A stretch of 64,000 bases of DNA from Glutamicibacter sp002979865. GTDB taxonomy: Bacteria > Actinomycetota > Actinomycetes > Actinomycetales > Micrococcaceae. The number at the start of each line of letters is the position of its first letter. The stretch's first letter is position 1. Under the pieces are notes generated by a model that worked only from the letters and a program-made list of their open reading frames with translations, had not been told where the DNA came from and did not search any database. Of the stretch, positions 16,692 to 25,413 are shown piece after piece. The translations under genes were made by a program, and so were the position numbers. The stretch covers positions 1,736,001 through 1,800,000 of the forward strand of contig NZ_CP188297.1 in assembly GCF_050030965.1 (NCBI RefSeq). The letters are read 5' to 3'.

Positions 16692-17918
16692 ATGACTGTA
16701 CTGGATACCCAATTGCCGCGCGTGCCCTACACCGGCACTGCTGATGAAGCTGAACTGGCTCATTGGCGCGACGTCGCCCAGCAAGTAGCTGACAAGCTGG
16801 CGGCTGACGCGCTCGAACGCGACCGAAAGAACGCCCAGCCTTTCGCCGAAGTGCAGCTGCTGCGCGAAGCCGGGTTGCTCAATCTCTTGGTGCCTGCAGA
16901 ATTCGGCGGAGCCGGAGCCCATTGGGAAGCGGCTTTCGAAGCGGTCCGCATACTGGCCGCAGCTGATGGCTCCATCTCGCAGTTGCTGGCTTACCACTAC
17001 ATCAACCAGTCCGGCATTGCGTTCTACGCCCCAGCAGAAGCGCAAGGGGCATGGTGGCAGCGCACCGTGGAAGGTGGCTGGCTCTGGGGCGATTCGGTGA
17101 ATCCAGTTGATCCGGATTTGACGCTGAGCGCCGAAGGGGACGGCTACCGACTGAATGGAGCCAAGCGATTCTCCACGGGTTCCGGTGTTGGCGAGGTCAT
17201 CGTCATCAACGCGCTGGTCCAGGGCGGAGAATACGACGGGCAGATTCTCGCGTTGGTTCTGCCACGCGATATCGATGGCTTGGAAATCGTTGACGACTGG
17301 GACTACCTGGGACAGCGGCTGAGCGCGTCGAATTCCTTGAAGTTCCACAACGTGCGGCTCGAAGCAGGGGACTTGCTGGGATTCGTCACCGATGAACCGG
17401 TCTCCACCCTGCTTACCCCCGGTATCCAGTTGGCCTTCGCCAACTTCTACCTGGGCATCGCCCAGGGAGCACTGGAGCGCGGCAAGCAGATCTTGCTGGG
17501 CCGCAAGAACGCCTGGCTGTTCTCGCAGGCAGAGACCTACTCGCAGGACCCGATCTTCCAGCGCACCGTCGGAGAGCTCAAAGCCCGCACTGCAGCAGTG
17601 GCGGCGCTGACCGAGAAGCTGGGCCGGAAATTCGATGCCCTGCTCTCGAAGGCCGGGGAAGTCACCCAGCCCGAACGAGCGGCGTTGGCCGTGGAAATTG
17701 CTGAAGCCAAGGTGGTCTCCACTGAGGTGGGAGTGGATGTGGCGAACCGGATCTTCGAGGTGACCGGTTCATCTTCGACTGCGAACTCGGTGGGTCTGGA
17801 CCTGTACTGGCGCAATGTGCGCACCCATTCGCTGCACGACCCAGTGGACTACAAGAAGATCGAGGTCGGCGCCTACTTCCTGCGCGGAGAGTCCCAGCCG
17901 CTCTCGCTGTACACCTAA
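16692..17918 (+). CDS. SfnB/DszC-like flavin-dependent monooxygenase (acyl-CoA dehydrogenase fold)
   Basis: A 408-residue protein of the acyl-CoA dehydrogenase fold. The C-terminal segment NVRTHSLHDPVDYKKIEVG is the hallmark of the DszC/SfnB group, which uses reduced flavin and oxygen to oxidise organosulfur compounds (dibenzothiophene, dimethyl sulfone and similar) rather than CoA esters. The middle domain has the FSTGSGVGEVIVI strand motif. A GGAG box precedes the ATG. The SAM-I riboswitch directly upstream is strong independent evidence for a sulfur-acquisition role. It is followed after 28 bases by a paralogous gene, and the two probably form an operon. A separate flavin reductase is needed; the fused one at 559-1704 is a candidate. 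Confidence 0.85.
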   Translation: MTVLDTQLPRVPYTGTADEAELAHWRDVAQQVADKLAADALERDRKNAQPFAEVQLLREAGLLNLLVPAEFGGAGAHWEAAFEAVRILAAADGSISQLLAYHYINQSGIAFYAPAEAQGAWWQRTVEGGWLWGDSVNPVDPDLTLSAEGDGYRLNGAKRFSTGSGVGEVIVINALVQGGEYDGQILALVLPRDIDGLEIVDDWDYLGQRLSASNSLKFHNVRLEAGDLLGFVTDEPVSTLLTPGIQLAFANFYLGIAQGALERGKQILLGRKNAWLFSQAETYSQDPIFQRTVGELKARTAAVAALTEKLGRKFDALLSKAGEVTQPERAALAVEIAEAKVVSTEVGVDVANRIFEVTGSSSTANSVGLDLYWRNVRTHSLHDPVDYKKIEVGAYFLRGESQPLSLYT

Positions 17919-17946
17919 GAAAACTTCTCCCGGATTGGACTGAACG

Positions 17947-19176
17947 ATGACTGTACTTGCAACTGGCAATCGACTCGCAGGCCTCAAAAACCGCTTCGCA
18001 CCGCTCTTCGCGCGCATTGCGCAGGGTGCAGCTGAACGCGACCGCACCGGCGAATTGCCCTTCCAGCAGGTCGCGGACCTGGCCGCTGCCGGCTTTGGCG
18101 CGGTTCGGGTCCCGGAATCGCACGGGGGTGCCGGTGCTACGCTGCCCGAACTCTTCGAGCTCTTCGTGGATCTCGCGGCGGCGGATTCCAATATTGCCCA
18201 AGCGCTGCGCGCGCACTTCGCCTTCGTCGAGGACCGTCTGGTTGCGGCCCCCGGTCCGGGGCGCGACAAGTGGCTGGCCCGCTTCGTGGCGGGAGAACTG
18301 GTGGGCAACTCCTGGACCGAGGTCGGCACCGTCAAGGTCGGGGACGTGATCACCAAGGTCACCCCGGACGGCGAGGGAAGATTCAAGCTCAACGGCACCA
18401 AGTACTACTCCACCGGCTCGATCTTCGCCGACTGGCTCGATACCTACGCAGAGCGCACCGACACCGGAAAGCGCGTGATCGCCGCAGTCAACCGCCACCA
18501 GCGCGGCGTCGAGCTGGCCGATGACTGGGATGGCTTCGGCCAGCGCACCACGGGCACCGGCACCTCCACCTTCACCGACGCGATTGTCGCCGAAGAAGAC
18601 CTCATCGACTTCGATACGCGTTTCAAGTACCAGACAGCTTTCTACCAGCAGGTGCTGCTCGCTGTCCTGGCCGGCTCCGCCAAAGCAGCCGAGCGCGACT
18701 TCGCCGCCGAGCTGAAGGCGCGCAAGCGGACCTTCAGCCATGCCGCGGCCAATGTGGCGGCCGAAGACCCGCAGCTGCTGCAGGTGATCGGCGAGGTCTC
18801 CGCGGCGGCCTTCGCTGCCGCGGCAACGGTGGAACGAGTGTCGACGGCATTGCAGGGAGCCTATGAAACTGCGCAGGCGCTGCACACCGGCGAGGTGACC
18901 GGGGAAGAGGACGAAGCAGCCAACGATGCGGCAGAGCTGGCCAGCGCCCAGGCGCAGGTGGTGCTCACGCCATTGGTCCTCAACGCAATCACCCACGCTT
19001 TCGATGCGCTGGCCGCCAGCGCCACGAGCGTTACCAAGAACCTGGACCGGCACTGGCGCAATGCCCGTACCGCCGGCAACCACAACCCCTGGGTGTTCAA
19101 GGCGAGGTTGATTGGCGACCTGGCGGTCAATGGCACCGAGCTTCCGCGCGTGTGGGCGATTGGTGCATCAAAGTAG
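17947..19176 (+). CDS. SfnB/DszC-like flavin-dependent monooxygenase, second copy
   Basis: A 409-residue protein of the same fold as its upstream neighbour. It has the N-terminal helical domain (AERDRTGELPFQQVADLAAAGFGAVRVPESHGG), the beta domain with YYSTGSIFADWLD and the C-terminal RHWRNARTAGNHNPWVFKARLIGD, the variant of the HDP(V) motif seen in SfnB-type sulfur-acquisition oxidoreductases. Co-transcription from the riboswitch leader is likely given the 28-base gap. The two proteins may act on successive or different organosulfur substrates. A weak hairpin follows at 19192-19222. Confidence 0.85.
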   Translation: MTVLATGNRLAGLKNRFAPLFARIAQGAAERDRTGELPFQQVADLAAAGFGAVRVPESHGGAGATLPELFELFVDLAAADSNIAQALRAHFAFVEDRLVAAPGPGRDKWLARFVAGELVGNSWTEVGTVKVGDVITKVTPDGEGRFKLNGTKYYSTGSIFADWLDTYAERTDTGKRVIAAVNRHQRGVELADDWDGFGQRTTGTGTSTFTDAIVAEEDLIDFDTRFKYQTAFYQQVLLAVLAGSAKAAERDFAAELKARKRTFSHAAANVAAEDPQLLQVIGEVSAAAFAAAATVERVSTALQGAYETAQALHTGEVTGEEDEAANDAAELASAQAQVVLTPLVLNAITHAFDALAASATSVTKNLDRHWRNARTAGNHNPWVFKARLIGDLAVNGTELPRVWAIGASK

Positions 19177-19191
19177 ATTCCTTGATTTTGC

Positions 19192-19222
19192 GGGTCCAGC
19201 ATTCTTTGCCGATGCTGGGCCC
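19192..19222. terminator. Possible terminator hairpin
   Basis: GGGTCCAGCAT and ATGCTGGGCCC pair with one mismatch around a nine-base loop, between convergent genes. No T-run follows, so it is only a moderate candidate. Confidence 0.4.
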
Positions 19223-19293
19223 GTGGTCGTAGTCCCGGGGCAATCGATCGACCATCGTTCCAGTCGCCTGACGGATAGCTGCCGGCCTTGGCC

Positions 19294-20334
19294 CTAGCGC
19301 ACCTGGGTAACCGTGCCACTTGCGATATGGAAGATATCCAAGTCGCGGGGCACGAAGAGGCCGCCAGAGAACTGTTTCGAAGCCCGCTGCCAAACTTCCA
19401 TTCCAGATCCAGCGGGAACCAAATGATGCAGCGCCAAGTTCCGTGCTCCAGCCCGCTGGGCGATTCGACCTGCGTCTTCTGCGGTGGTGTGCGCGCGCCG
19501 ATGATGTCCCATGCTCGCTTCCAGTTCGGAGGATGAAGCATGCGGGTAGCTACGAGCGATGGCCTCCAGATCAATAGCTTCATGGAACAGCAAGTCGCAG
19601 CCTTGGGACAGGCGCGCAAGATTTGCGCTTGGCGCTGTATCGCCGGAAACCACGACCGATCCATATCTCGAATCAAGGCGGAATGCGAATGCCGGAGCGA
19701 TAGGTTGGTGCTGGACCAGGATAGCGCTAATTTTTACATGCCGATCAGCGTATATTTCAAAAGGCTCCATGTCCGGATGGTTGTTGTGGTTGGGGTGGAA
19801 GCCTGTGCCGGCGGGAATCTCGATATCTACGCCATGGAAAATATCCGAAATATCAGGTGCCGCCGAATCCCGTCGGCGATCGTTGAGATCTGTAGCATGG
19901 GCGCGCAGTAGCAAGTTGACCATGGCGTTGGTCCCGGGTGTGGGCGACTGCGGAAATATGGCTTCCGGCTCTTCGGCCGCTGTCTGCATCGAGGGCAGCA
20001 CTCCTCGATCACCCGGTCCGAAAACAGGAACCTGCCGACCATCGGTGCCGCGGAACCCAAGGCCGCCCAGGACCATGACAGAATTCAGGTCAATGACGTG
20101 GTCTGAATGCTGATGGGTAATGAAAATTCCGCGCAGGGCAGTGGGGTGAATCCCGATCTCAGCCAGGCCCAAACCGACGCCATGGCCGCAATCCACCAAG
20201 TAAGCGTGGCCGTCCACAACGATCGCGGTAGAAATTCCGCGACGGTGACCGGTTCCTGGATCCGGCCTCAATAGCGGGCCGCCAGCAGTTCCAAGCGCCA
20301 CTGCATGCATTCCGGTCTTCATCACTGGCTTCAT
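19294..20334 (-). CDS. MBL-fold metallo-hydrolase
   Basis: A 346-residue metallo-beta-lactamase-fold enzyme with the dinuclear metal motif THQHSDH, a following VSGDTAPS strand (metal-bridging Asp) and the C-terminal ALHHLVP histidine. The layout is that of the RNase Z / arylsulfatase-like branch. The start at 20334 is chosen because AGGAGA lies just upstream; an in-frame ATG at 20367 lacks one. It is a paralogue of the enzyme at 22789-23835 but visibly poorer in G and C, which suggests separate origin. It is divergent from the LysR gene, likely its regulator. The substrate is unknown (an ester, lactone or sulfate ester is possible). Confidence 0.83.
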   Translation of the reverse strand: MKPVMKTGMHAVALGTAGGPLLRPDPGTGHRRGISTAIVVDGHAYLVDCGHGVGLGLAEIGIHPTALRGIFITHQHSDHVIDLNSVMVLGGLGFRGTDGRQVPVFGPGDRGVLPSMQTAAEEPEAIFPQSPTPGTNAMVNLLLRAHATDLNDRRRDSAAPDISDIFHGVDIEIPAGTGFHPNHNNHPDMEPFEIYADRHVKISAILVQHQPIAPAFAFRLDSRYGSVVVSGDTAPSANLARLSQGCDLLFHEAIDLEAIARSYPHASSSELEASMGHHRRAHTTAEDAGRIAQRAGARNLALHHLVPAGSGMEVWQRASKQFSGGLFVPRDLDIFHIASGTVTQVR

Positions 20335-20406
20335 CTGTCTCCTGTGGACGGGTTGTTTCATCGGCAAGCTGATGCCATCATCCGCGGAGGCAATGAAGTA
20401 GTCAAG

Positions 20407-20422
20407 GAATAATAGATTATTC
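20407..20422. promoter_or_regulatory. Perfect palindrome, likely LysR operator
   Basis: GAATAATAGATTATTC is a perfect 7+7 inverted repeat with a two-base spacer in the gap between the divergent MBL hydrolase and LysR genes. It contains the T-N11-A pattern expected of LysR-type sites. Confidence 0.55.
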
Positions 20423-20479
20423 GCCTCATAACATTTTCTAGTTGGCAGCGGTCCGCTGCCCGCTGGCTAGACTGGGCGG

Positions 20480-21397
20480 GTGATCAACTACACCCTGCGC
20501 CAGCTGCAGTACTTCGTCGCCGTCGCTGAACTCGGCTCCATCTCCGCCGCAGCGAAGCAGTGCCATATTTCCCAGGCAGCCATGTCCCAGTCCATGGACG
20601 AGCTGGAACGCGCCGTCGGCTCGCAGCTGCTGGTGCGCAGACGTGCCCGCGGCGTGGTGCTCACGGCTGTCGGCACCGACTTCCTGCTGGACTCGCGGGC
20701 CCTGGTGCGCCATGCCGAAGAAGTGCAGGACCAGATTGTCGAACGCCAGACCAAGCTCTCCGGCCCTTTGGTGATCGGCTGCTATTCCTCGCTGGCCGCT
20801 TTCTGGATCCCGGTGATCTGCGAACGCTTCACCAATGTGCACCCGGACTTGCAGGTCACCCTCGTGGAGGGGGACGGGGCCGACCTGCAGGAGCGCATGC
20901 TCAAGGGCCACCTGGATGCGGTGCTCACCCATACCCGCCACCTGCTGCCGCAGGTCTCTTCGCGTACGGTGATGTCGGGCCGGCCCTATGTGCTGGTGGG
21001 AGGCAATCACCGGCTGGCCGATCGCACCTCCGTCGCCTTGAGCGAACTGGCCGACGACGACTTCGTCTCCCTGGACATCCCCACGGTGCGCGATAACCAG
21101 CTGGTGAATCTTCGCATGTCGGGCTTGGACCCCAAGGTGCGGTGGAGTTCGCAGAGCTTCGAGGCGGTGCGCGGGATGGTGGCTCGGGGTTTGGGCTATA
21201 CCGTTCTGGTGCAGCGCCCGCCGGTCAACCTGAGCTACGACGGCTTGCCGCTGTCGGTATTGGAGATCGAGGGCGAGGTTGGCGTGAGCGATATCTGCGT
21301 GGCCTACACCGCTTCGGACCGCCCTAGCTTGCGGCTGCGCGCGTTCTTGGATTTCTGCGAGGAAGCCGGAGCCGAGAAAGAGCGCAAGGCCGGTTAG
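20480..21397 (+). CDS. LysR family transcriptional regulator
   Basis: A 305-residue regulator of standard length. The N-terminal winged helix is clear (LRQLQYFVAVAELGSISAAAKQCHISQAAMSQSMDELE, residues about 6-45), followed by the effector-binding domain (LVIGCYSSLAAFWIPVICERF). Translation starts at a GTG. It is flanked on both sides by genes on the other strand: an MBL hydrolase upstream and an MFS/MBL pair downstream. These are probably its regulon. A palindrome in its promoter region suits autoregulation. Confidence 0.9.
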   Translation: MINYTLRQLQYFVAVAELGSISAAAKQCHISQAAMSQSMDELERAVGSQLLVRRRARGVVLTAVGTDFLLDSRALVRHAEEVQDQIVERQTKLSGPLVIGCYSSLAAFWIPVICERFTNVHPDLQVTLVEGDGADLQERMLKGHLDAVLTHTRHLLPQVSSRTVMSGRPYVLVGGNHRLADRTSVALSELADDDFVSLDIPTVRDNQLVNLRMSGLDPKVRWSSQSFEAVRGMVARGLGYTVLVQRPPVNLSYDGLPLSVLEIEGEVGVSDICVAYTASDRPSLRLRAFLDFCEEAGAEKERKAG

Positions 21398-21419
21398 AAC
21401 CCGTAGGTTCCAACCGGCC
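21388..21419. terminator. Hairpin overlapping the LysR stop codon
   Basis: GGCCGGTT (21388-21395) pairs with AACCGGCC (21412-21419), with further internal GAAC/GTTC pairing. It spans the LysR stop and lies between convergent genes. Confidence 0.5.
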
Positions 21420-21442
21420 CCGCGCTTTCGCCAGTCGGGAGG

Positions 21443-22792
21443 CTAGTGGCTCATTTCCTCGGCCTCGAGGTCGGCGTCGCGGCCTTCCTTGATGCCGCGC
21501 ATGGCCAGGGCGGCGACGATGAATGCGGCGGCCCAAACGGCTCCGGCGATCCACAGCGATCCGCCGCCCAGCAGCACCAGGCCTGCAACGATCATCGGGG
21601 TGAAACCCGCGCCCACGGTGGAGGAGAGCTGGTAGACCAGCGAAGCGCCGGTGTAGCGGATGCGGGTTGGGAACAGCTCCGCGGTGAACGCGCCGAACGG
21701 ACCGAAGATGAAGGCCTGGATGATGCCGTTGGCCACGAACAGCGCAATGGCGAACAGCCACAGCTGGCCCAGTTCCAGCATCCACATGATCGGCAAGGCG
21801 GCCACGGCGCCGGCGAGGATGCCGACCATCATGACCGGGCGGCGGCCCAGCTTGTCTGAATAGCGCGATGAAACCCAGATTCCCACCACGGTCAATGCGG
21901 CGCCGATGGCCTTGATGTTCAGCACCGCGGTGCGGTCCATGCCGACTTCCTCGACCACGTAGGAGATAGCCCAGACGGTCATCAGGCCCTGCACCGTGTA
22001 GGAGCTCATGCCCACCAGGGTTCCGCGGATGACGGACTTCGGGTACTTGGTGATGACCTCCATGAAGGGGGTCTTGCGCTCTTCTGCCTTGTTTTCCAGC
22101 GCCAGGAACAGCGGGGACTCGGTGACCTTCAGCCGGATGACCAGCCCGATGCCCACCAGCGCGATGCTGATCAGGAACGGAATGCGCCAGCCCCAGGCCA
22201 GGAACTGCTCATTGGGCATGAGCGAGACGGCCGAGACTGCCAACGTGGCCATCACGGCGCCGGCCGGGCCGCCCATGTTCGCGAAGCTCGCCGCGAAGCC
22301 GCGGCGCTCCTTCGGCGCGTGCTCCAGCGCCATCAGCATGGCCCCACCCCATTCGCCGCCCACGGCCAGGCCCTGGACGATGCGCAAGATGATCAGCGCG
22401 ATCGGGGCCAGCATGCCGATCTGCGCGGTGGGAGGAAGCAGTCCGATCAGTGTCGAGGCACCGCCCATCATCGCCATCGAGGTGATCAGCACGCCCTTGC
22501 GGCCGATCTTGTCGCCGAAGTGGCCGAACACGATGCCGCCCAGCGGGCGGGCCAGATAGCCCACGGCCAAGGTGGCAAAGGAAGCGAAGATGGCTACACC
22601 CGGGGTCAGGCCCACGAAGAAGACCTTGTTGAAGACCAGCGAGGCCGCCGTGGCGTAGAGGATGAAATCGTAGAATTCGATTGCGCTGCCGATGAAGCTG
22701 GAAGCCAGGATCCGGCGCATCTGCGGGGATTTCAGCGAGGGAACCAACGCCTGTGCCTCCACGCCGTTGCCATTATTCAGGGTGCTGCTCAT
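21443..22792 (-). CDS. MFS transporter, metabolite:H+ symporter (MHS) type
   Basis: A 449-residue, 12-helix carrier. Motifs of the MHS branch are clear: SSFIGSAIEFYDFILYATAA near the start, GHFGDKIGRKGVLI in loop 2-3 and GLAVGGEWGGAMLMALEHAPKERRGF. Relatives carry citrate, alpha-ketoglutarate, proline or shikimate-like acids. Its start overlaps the stop of the MBL hydrolase gene by four bases (ATGA), so the hydrolase and the carrier are made together. This suggests the imported compound is the hydrolase substrate. Confidence 0.9.
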   Translation of the reverse strand: MSSTLNNGNGVEAQALVPSLKSPQMRRILASSFIGSAIEFYDFILYATAASLVFNKVFFVGLTPGVAIFASFATLAVGYLARPLGGIVFGHFGDKIGRKGVLITSMAMMGGASTLIGLLPPTAQIGMLAPIALIILRIVQGLAVGGEWGGAMLMALEHAPKERRGFAASFANMGGPAGAVMATLAVSAVSLMPNEQFLAWGWRIPFLISIALVGIGLVIRLKVTESPLFLALENKAEERKTPFMEVITKYPKSVIRGTLVGMSSYTVQGLMTVWAISYVVEEVGMDRTAVLNIKAIGAALTVVGIWVSSRYSDKLGRRPVMMVGILAGAVAALPIMWMLELGQLWLFAIALFVANGIIQAFIFGPFGAFTAELFPTRIRYTGASLVYQLSSTVGAGFTPMIVAGLVLLGGGSLWIAGAVWAAAFIVAALAMRGIKEGRDADLEAEEMSH

Positions 22793-23835
22793 CGTACTGC
22801 CGCCATTTCACTGTTGACGCGGGAAAAGGATATCGTGTCCAGATCGTTGGGCACTAGGTAGTTGCCGGAGAATTTCGCGGCGTGGGCTTCCCAGACCTGC
22901 AAAGGCGTAGTTCCGGGGACCAGATGGTGCAGGGCCAGGCTGCGCGCCCCGGCCTGGTGCGCGATCTCGATCGCCTGCTCCGGCGAGGTGTGCGAGGCGC
23001 GGTGGTGGTCCATCGAAGCCTGGGCTTCCAAGGTGCCAACCGAACCGTAGGCGCGTTGCACCCAGTCGAAATCGATGGCCTCATGAAGCAGCAGGTCGGT
23101 ATCCTTCGCCAGGGCCACCAGGTTCTGGCAGGGCGCGGTGTCTCCGGAAATGGTCACCGAACCTTCGGAAGTGTCGAAGCGGAAGGCGAAGGCCGGGGCG
23201 ATCGGCGGGTGCTTGACCAGGGTTGCGGTCACCGTGACCAGCTCGTCTTGGTAGATCTCGAACGGCGCGAAGCCCTTCGGCGTCGGGTTCTCGTTGGGGT
23301 GGTACCCGGTGTCCACCGGAATCTCGATGTCCGAGGCGATGAAGTGGTCCAGCGGGGAGGGGCGCAGGGCGTCGATCACGCGGTCATTCAGGTCCGTGGC
23401 GTAGGCCTGCATCAGATGCTCGAACATCGAGGCAGTGCCCGGGGTCGGATTCTGCGCGAAGACCGGCTGCGGGGCGGTCACTGCGCGCGGGGAGGCAGGT
23501 GGCAGGGCGCCGCGGTCGCCGGGGCCGATGATGGAAATCGGAGCCTTGCCGGCCGGCAGGGTGAACATTCCGAAGATGGCCAGCGAAGCCAGGTCGATGG
23601 TGTGATCGGAGTGCAAGTGCGTGAGGAAGATGCCGCGAAGGTTCGCAGGGGTGGACCCGGCCTTCATCAGCTGGTTGCCCACGCCGGTTCCGGCATCCAC
23701 CAGGTAGACGCTTTCGCCTACGACTACGGCGGTGGAAATTCCCGCGCGCTTGCCGGCGTTCTCGCCGGTCCACCAGCGTGGTCCGCCGGCGGTGCCCAGC
23801 GTAACGACGCGGGGATTGAGATTGGTGGAGGCCAT
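22789..23835 (-). CDS. MBL-fold metallo-hydrolase, second copy
   Basis: A 348-residue MBL-fold enzyme, paralogous to 19294-20334 along its whole length (both start with LGTAGGP, share THxHSDH, and end with ALHHLVPGTTP- or ALHHLVPAGSG-like segments). Metal ligands lie in THLHSDHTID and in VTISGDTAPCQN. It is the first gene of a two-gene operon with the MHS carrier. Unlike its paralogue it has very GC-rich codons, like the bulk of the window. A 19-base motif shared with the allantoin-permease promoter lies about 45 bases upstream of its start. Confidence 0.85.
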   Translation of the reverse strand: MASTNLNPRVVTLGTAGGPRWWTGENAGKRAGISTAVVVGESVYLVDAGTGVGNQLMKAGSTPANLRGIFLTHLHSDHTIDLASLAIFGMFTLPAGKAPISIIGPGDRGALPPASPRAVTAPQPVFAQNPTPGTASMFEHLMQAYATDLNDRVIDALRPSPLDHFIASDIEIPVDTGYHPNENPTPKGFAPFEIYQDELVTVTATLVKHPPIAPAFAFRFDTSEGSVTISGDTAPCQNLVALAKDTDLLLHEAIDFDWVQRAYGSVGTLEAQASMDHHRASHTSPEQAIEIAHQAGARSLALHHLVPGTTPLQVWEAHAAKFSGNYLVPNDLDTISFSRVNSEMAAVR

Positions 23836-23877
23836 GGAATGCGCCCTTTCGTTCGTTCAGGTACTGCATTCAATTCT

Positions 23878-23896
23878 TATGCGCTGGATCACATTC
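23878..23896 (-). promoter_or_regulatory. Motif TATGCRCTGGATCACATTC, copy 1
   Basis: The same 19 bases, with one difference, occur at 52119-52137. Both copies lie just upstream of minus-strand metabolic genes. It may be a shared operator or part of a shared promoter. Confidence 0.4.
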
Positions 23897-23984
23897 GTAA
23901 AACTGTTTTTATCAACCAACTAAATAGGTTTAGCCGATAATGGGTTGGGTATGCTCATAGCATCGACGCAAACCAAGGAGGGTC

Positions 23985-24368
23985 ATGTCCGAGCAAAATC
24001 GCAGCCGGCTTTCACGCTGGATATTGCCACGGGGCAGTGAGCCTGACCCGCGCTTCACGCTGGCCAACGAGCGCACCTTCTTGGCCTGGATTCGAACTTC
24101 GCTAGCCTTCCTCGCGGGCGGCACAGCGCTGGAGGCCTTCGCCGCAGAGGCCTTCCCGTCGCCAGTTCGCACCTGGCTGGCGGTGCTGGTGATCGGCGTC
24201 GGCATCCTGATTGCCGCCGGTGCAGCCGTGCGCTGGGTCCGCGTGGAACGCAGCATGCGCACCGGCAGGCCGTTGCCGATTCCCGCCATTGTCCCGCTGC
24301 TGGCATTCGGTGCCGTGGTGGCCTCACTGGCAGCGATCGCCATGATTTTCTGGTCCCTCAGCTCGTGA
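23985..24368 (+). CDS. DUF202 (YidH-like) membrane protein
   Basis: A 127-residue protein with the DUF202 signature DPRFTLANERTFLAWIRTSLAFLAGGTALEAF followed by two more hydrophobic segments, giving three helices in all. YidH-type proteins are of unknown function. Its stop overlaps the start of a second DUF202 gene (GTGATGA), and the two-gene arrangement is common in actinobacteria, implying a heteromeric membrane complex. Confidence 0.85.
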   Translation: MSEQNRSRLSRWILPRGSEPDPRFTLANERTFLAWIRTSLAFLAGGTALEAFAAEAFPSPVRTWLAVLVIGVGILIAAGAAVRWVRVERSMRTGRPLPIPAIVPLLAFGAVVASLAAIAMIFWSLSS

Positions 24369-24694
24369 TGAAAGAGCCCATCGAGATCAGCGACCCGGGG
24401 TTGCAGCCAGAGCGCACCGTCTTCGCGTGGAACCGGACAATGGTTTCATTTCTCGTGGTTTCCGCGGTCTTCCTGCGCTGGCTTCCGCACTATGGCCTGG
24501 CCGTGATCCTGCTGATTGCGATATCTTCCTCGATGGCATTCGGGATTCTGCTCTCGCAGCGTGCCCGGTACCGGAAAATGGCGCAAGGCGTGAAGGCTGA
24601 ACGCGTCAGCGCGGATGTTCTCGCCGTGCTGCTGACAACAGCGGTGCTGTTGGCTCTAGGCGCTTGCGCGATCATCCTTGTGCTCGGCGCCTAG
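24365..24694 (+). CDS. DUF202 membrane protein
   Basis: A 109-residue protein with the second form of the DUF202 motif (LQPERTVFAWNRTMVSFLVVSAVFLRW) and three hydrophobic helices. Translation begins either at GTG 24365 or ATG 24368, both overlapping the previous stop. It pairs with the upstream DUF202 protein; the function is unknown. Confidence 0.8.
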   Translation: MMKEPIEISDPGLQPERTVFAWNRTMVSFLVVSAVFLRWLPHYGLAVILLIAISSSMAFGILLSQRARYRKMAQGVKAERVSADVLAVLLTTAVLLALGACAIILVLGA

Positions 24695-24863
24695 TTCCGG
24701 GTGCTCGCCAGGCGCAGGTTTATCGAGGCTGCGGCAGTAGCGGCCAGAGGAGTTGCAGGCGCGGCGCGAGTGCTGTTCCGGCCCTATTGCGAATGCCCGG
24801 GCCGGTGCAGCCAGTCCAGGCGCTCTAGCTGTACCGGTGCTGGGACCCGGATTTACCGAAGGG

Positions 24864-25334
24864 TCAGGGCCCATGGAGCTCGAGAATCTCCGCGGAGCTG
24901 AATGCTACCGATTCCGCGAGCTTTTGCACCGCTGCATAACGCTGTGACTCCGCATCGATATCCTTGTGGAACTGGGAATTTCTTTCGTCCCTATCAGCCT
25001 CGAACTTCTTTCCGGCGAGAGCCAGCTCCCGGGCAATTAATGCTGCCAATCCGTCACGCAGTTGTTCCAGGGAGGTGTTGGAAATTTCCAATCTTCGGTT
25101 AGCTGCGCTCAGAACGGCATCAGGGTAGCCGGCGGCATCGAGTTGGCCGCGCATGAAATCGCTGGTCAAGAACTCTGTTTCCTCGGCTGCGGGCTGGCGG
25201 TTGAAAACGGCGGCAACCCGGTACGCGCCGGGCGCCTTGTCGCTGAGCAAAGTTCCCGGCAGAGAGTTCATGAGCACCGGGCCTATCTTCAGCGGCTGGT
25301 GCTTCTTGCCAAGAGTGCGGGAGAAGTCCATCAT
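24864..25334 (-). CDS. Hypothetical protein
   Basis: A 156-residue soluble protein with no family recognised. It is rich in charged helices toward the C-terminus (ELALAGKKFEADRDERNSQF). The start at 25334 (two adjacent ATGs) is preceded by GGAAAGG; the frame stays open to 25361 without a ribosome site. It is followed on the same strand by nothing and preceded by another unknown gene 80 bases upstream, so the pair may be co-transcribed. Confidence 0.5.
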   Translation of the reverse strand: MMDFSRTLGKKHQPLKIGPVLMNSLPGTLLSDKAPGAYRVAAVFNRQPAAEETEFLTSDFMRGQLDAAGYPDAVLSAANRRLEISNTSLEQLRDGLAALIARELALAGKKFEADRDERNSQFHKDIDAESQRYAAVQKLAESVAFSSAEILELHGP

Positions 25335-25413
25335 GGCTTTTCCTTTCCATGTCCGTTCCATGCCGGCGACCAGGGTGCTCTGCCGTGGGCAGCAGCGCCT
25401 GGCGCCAGCTCAG

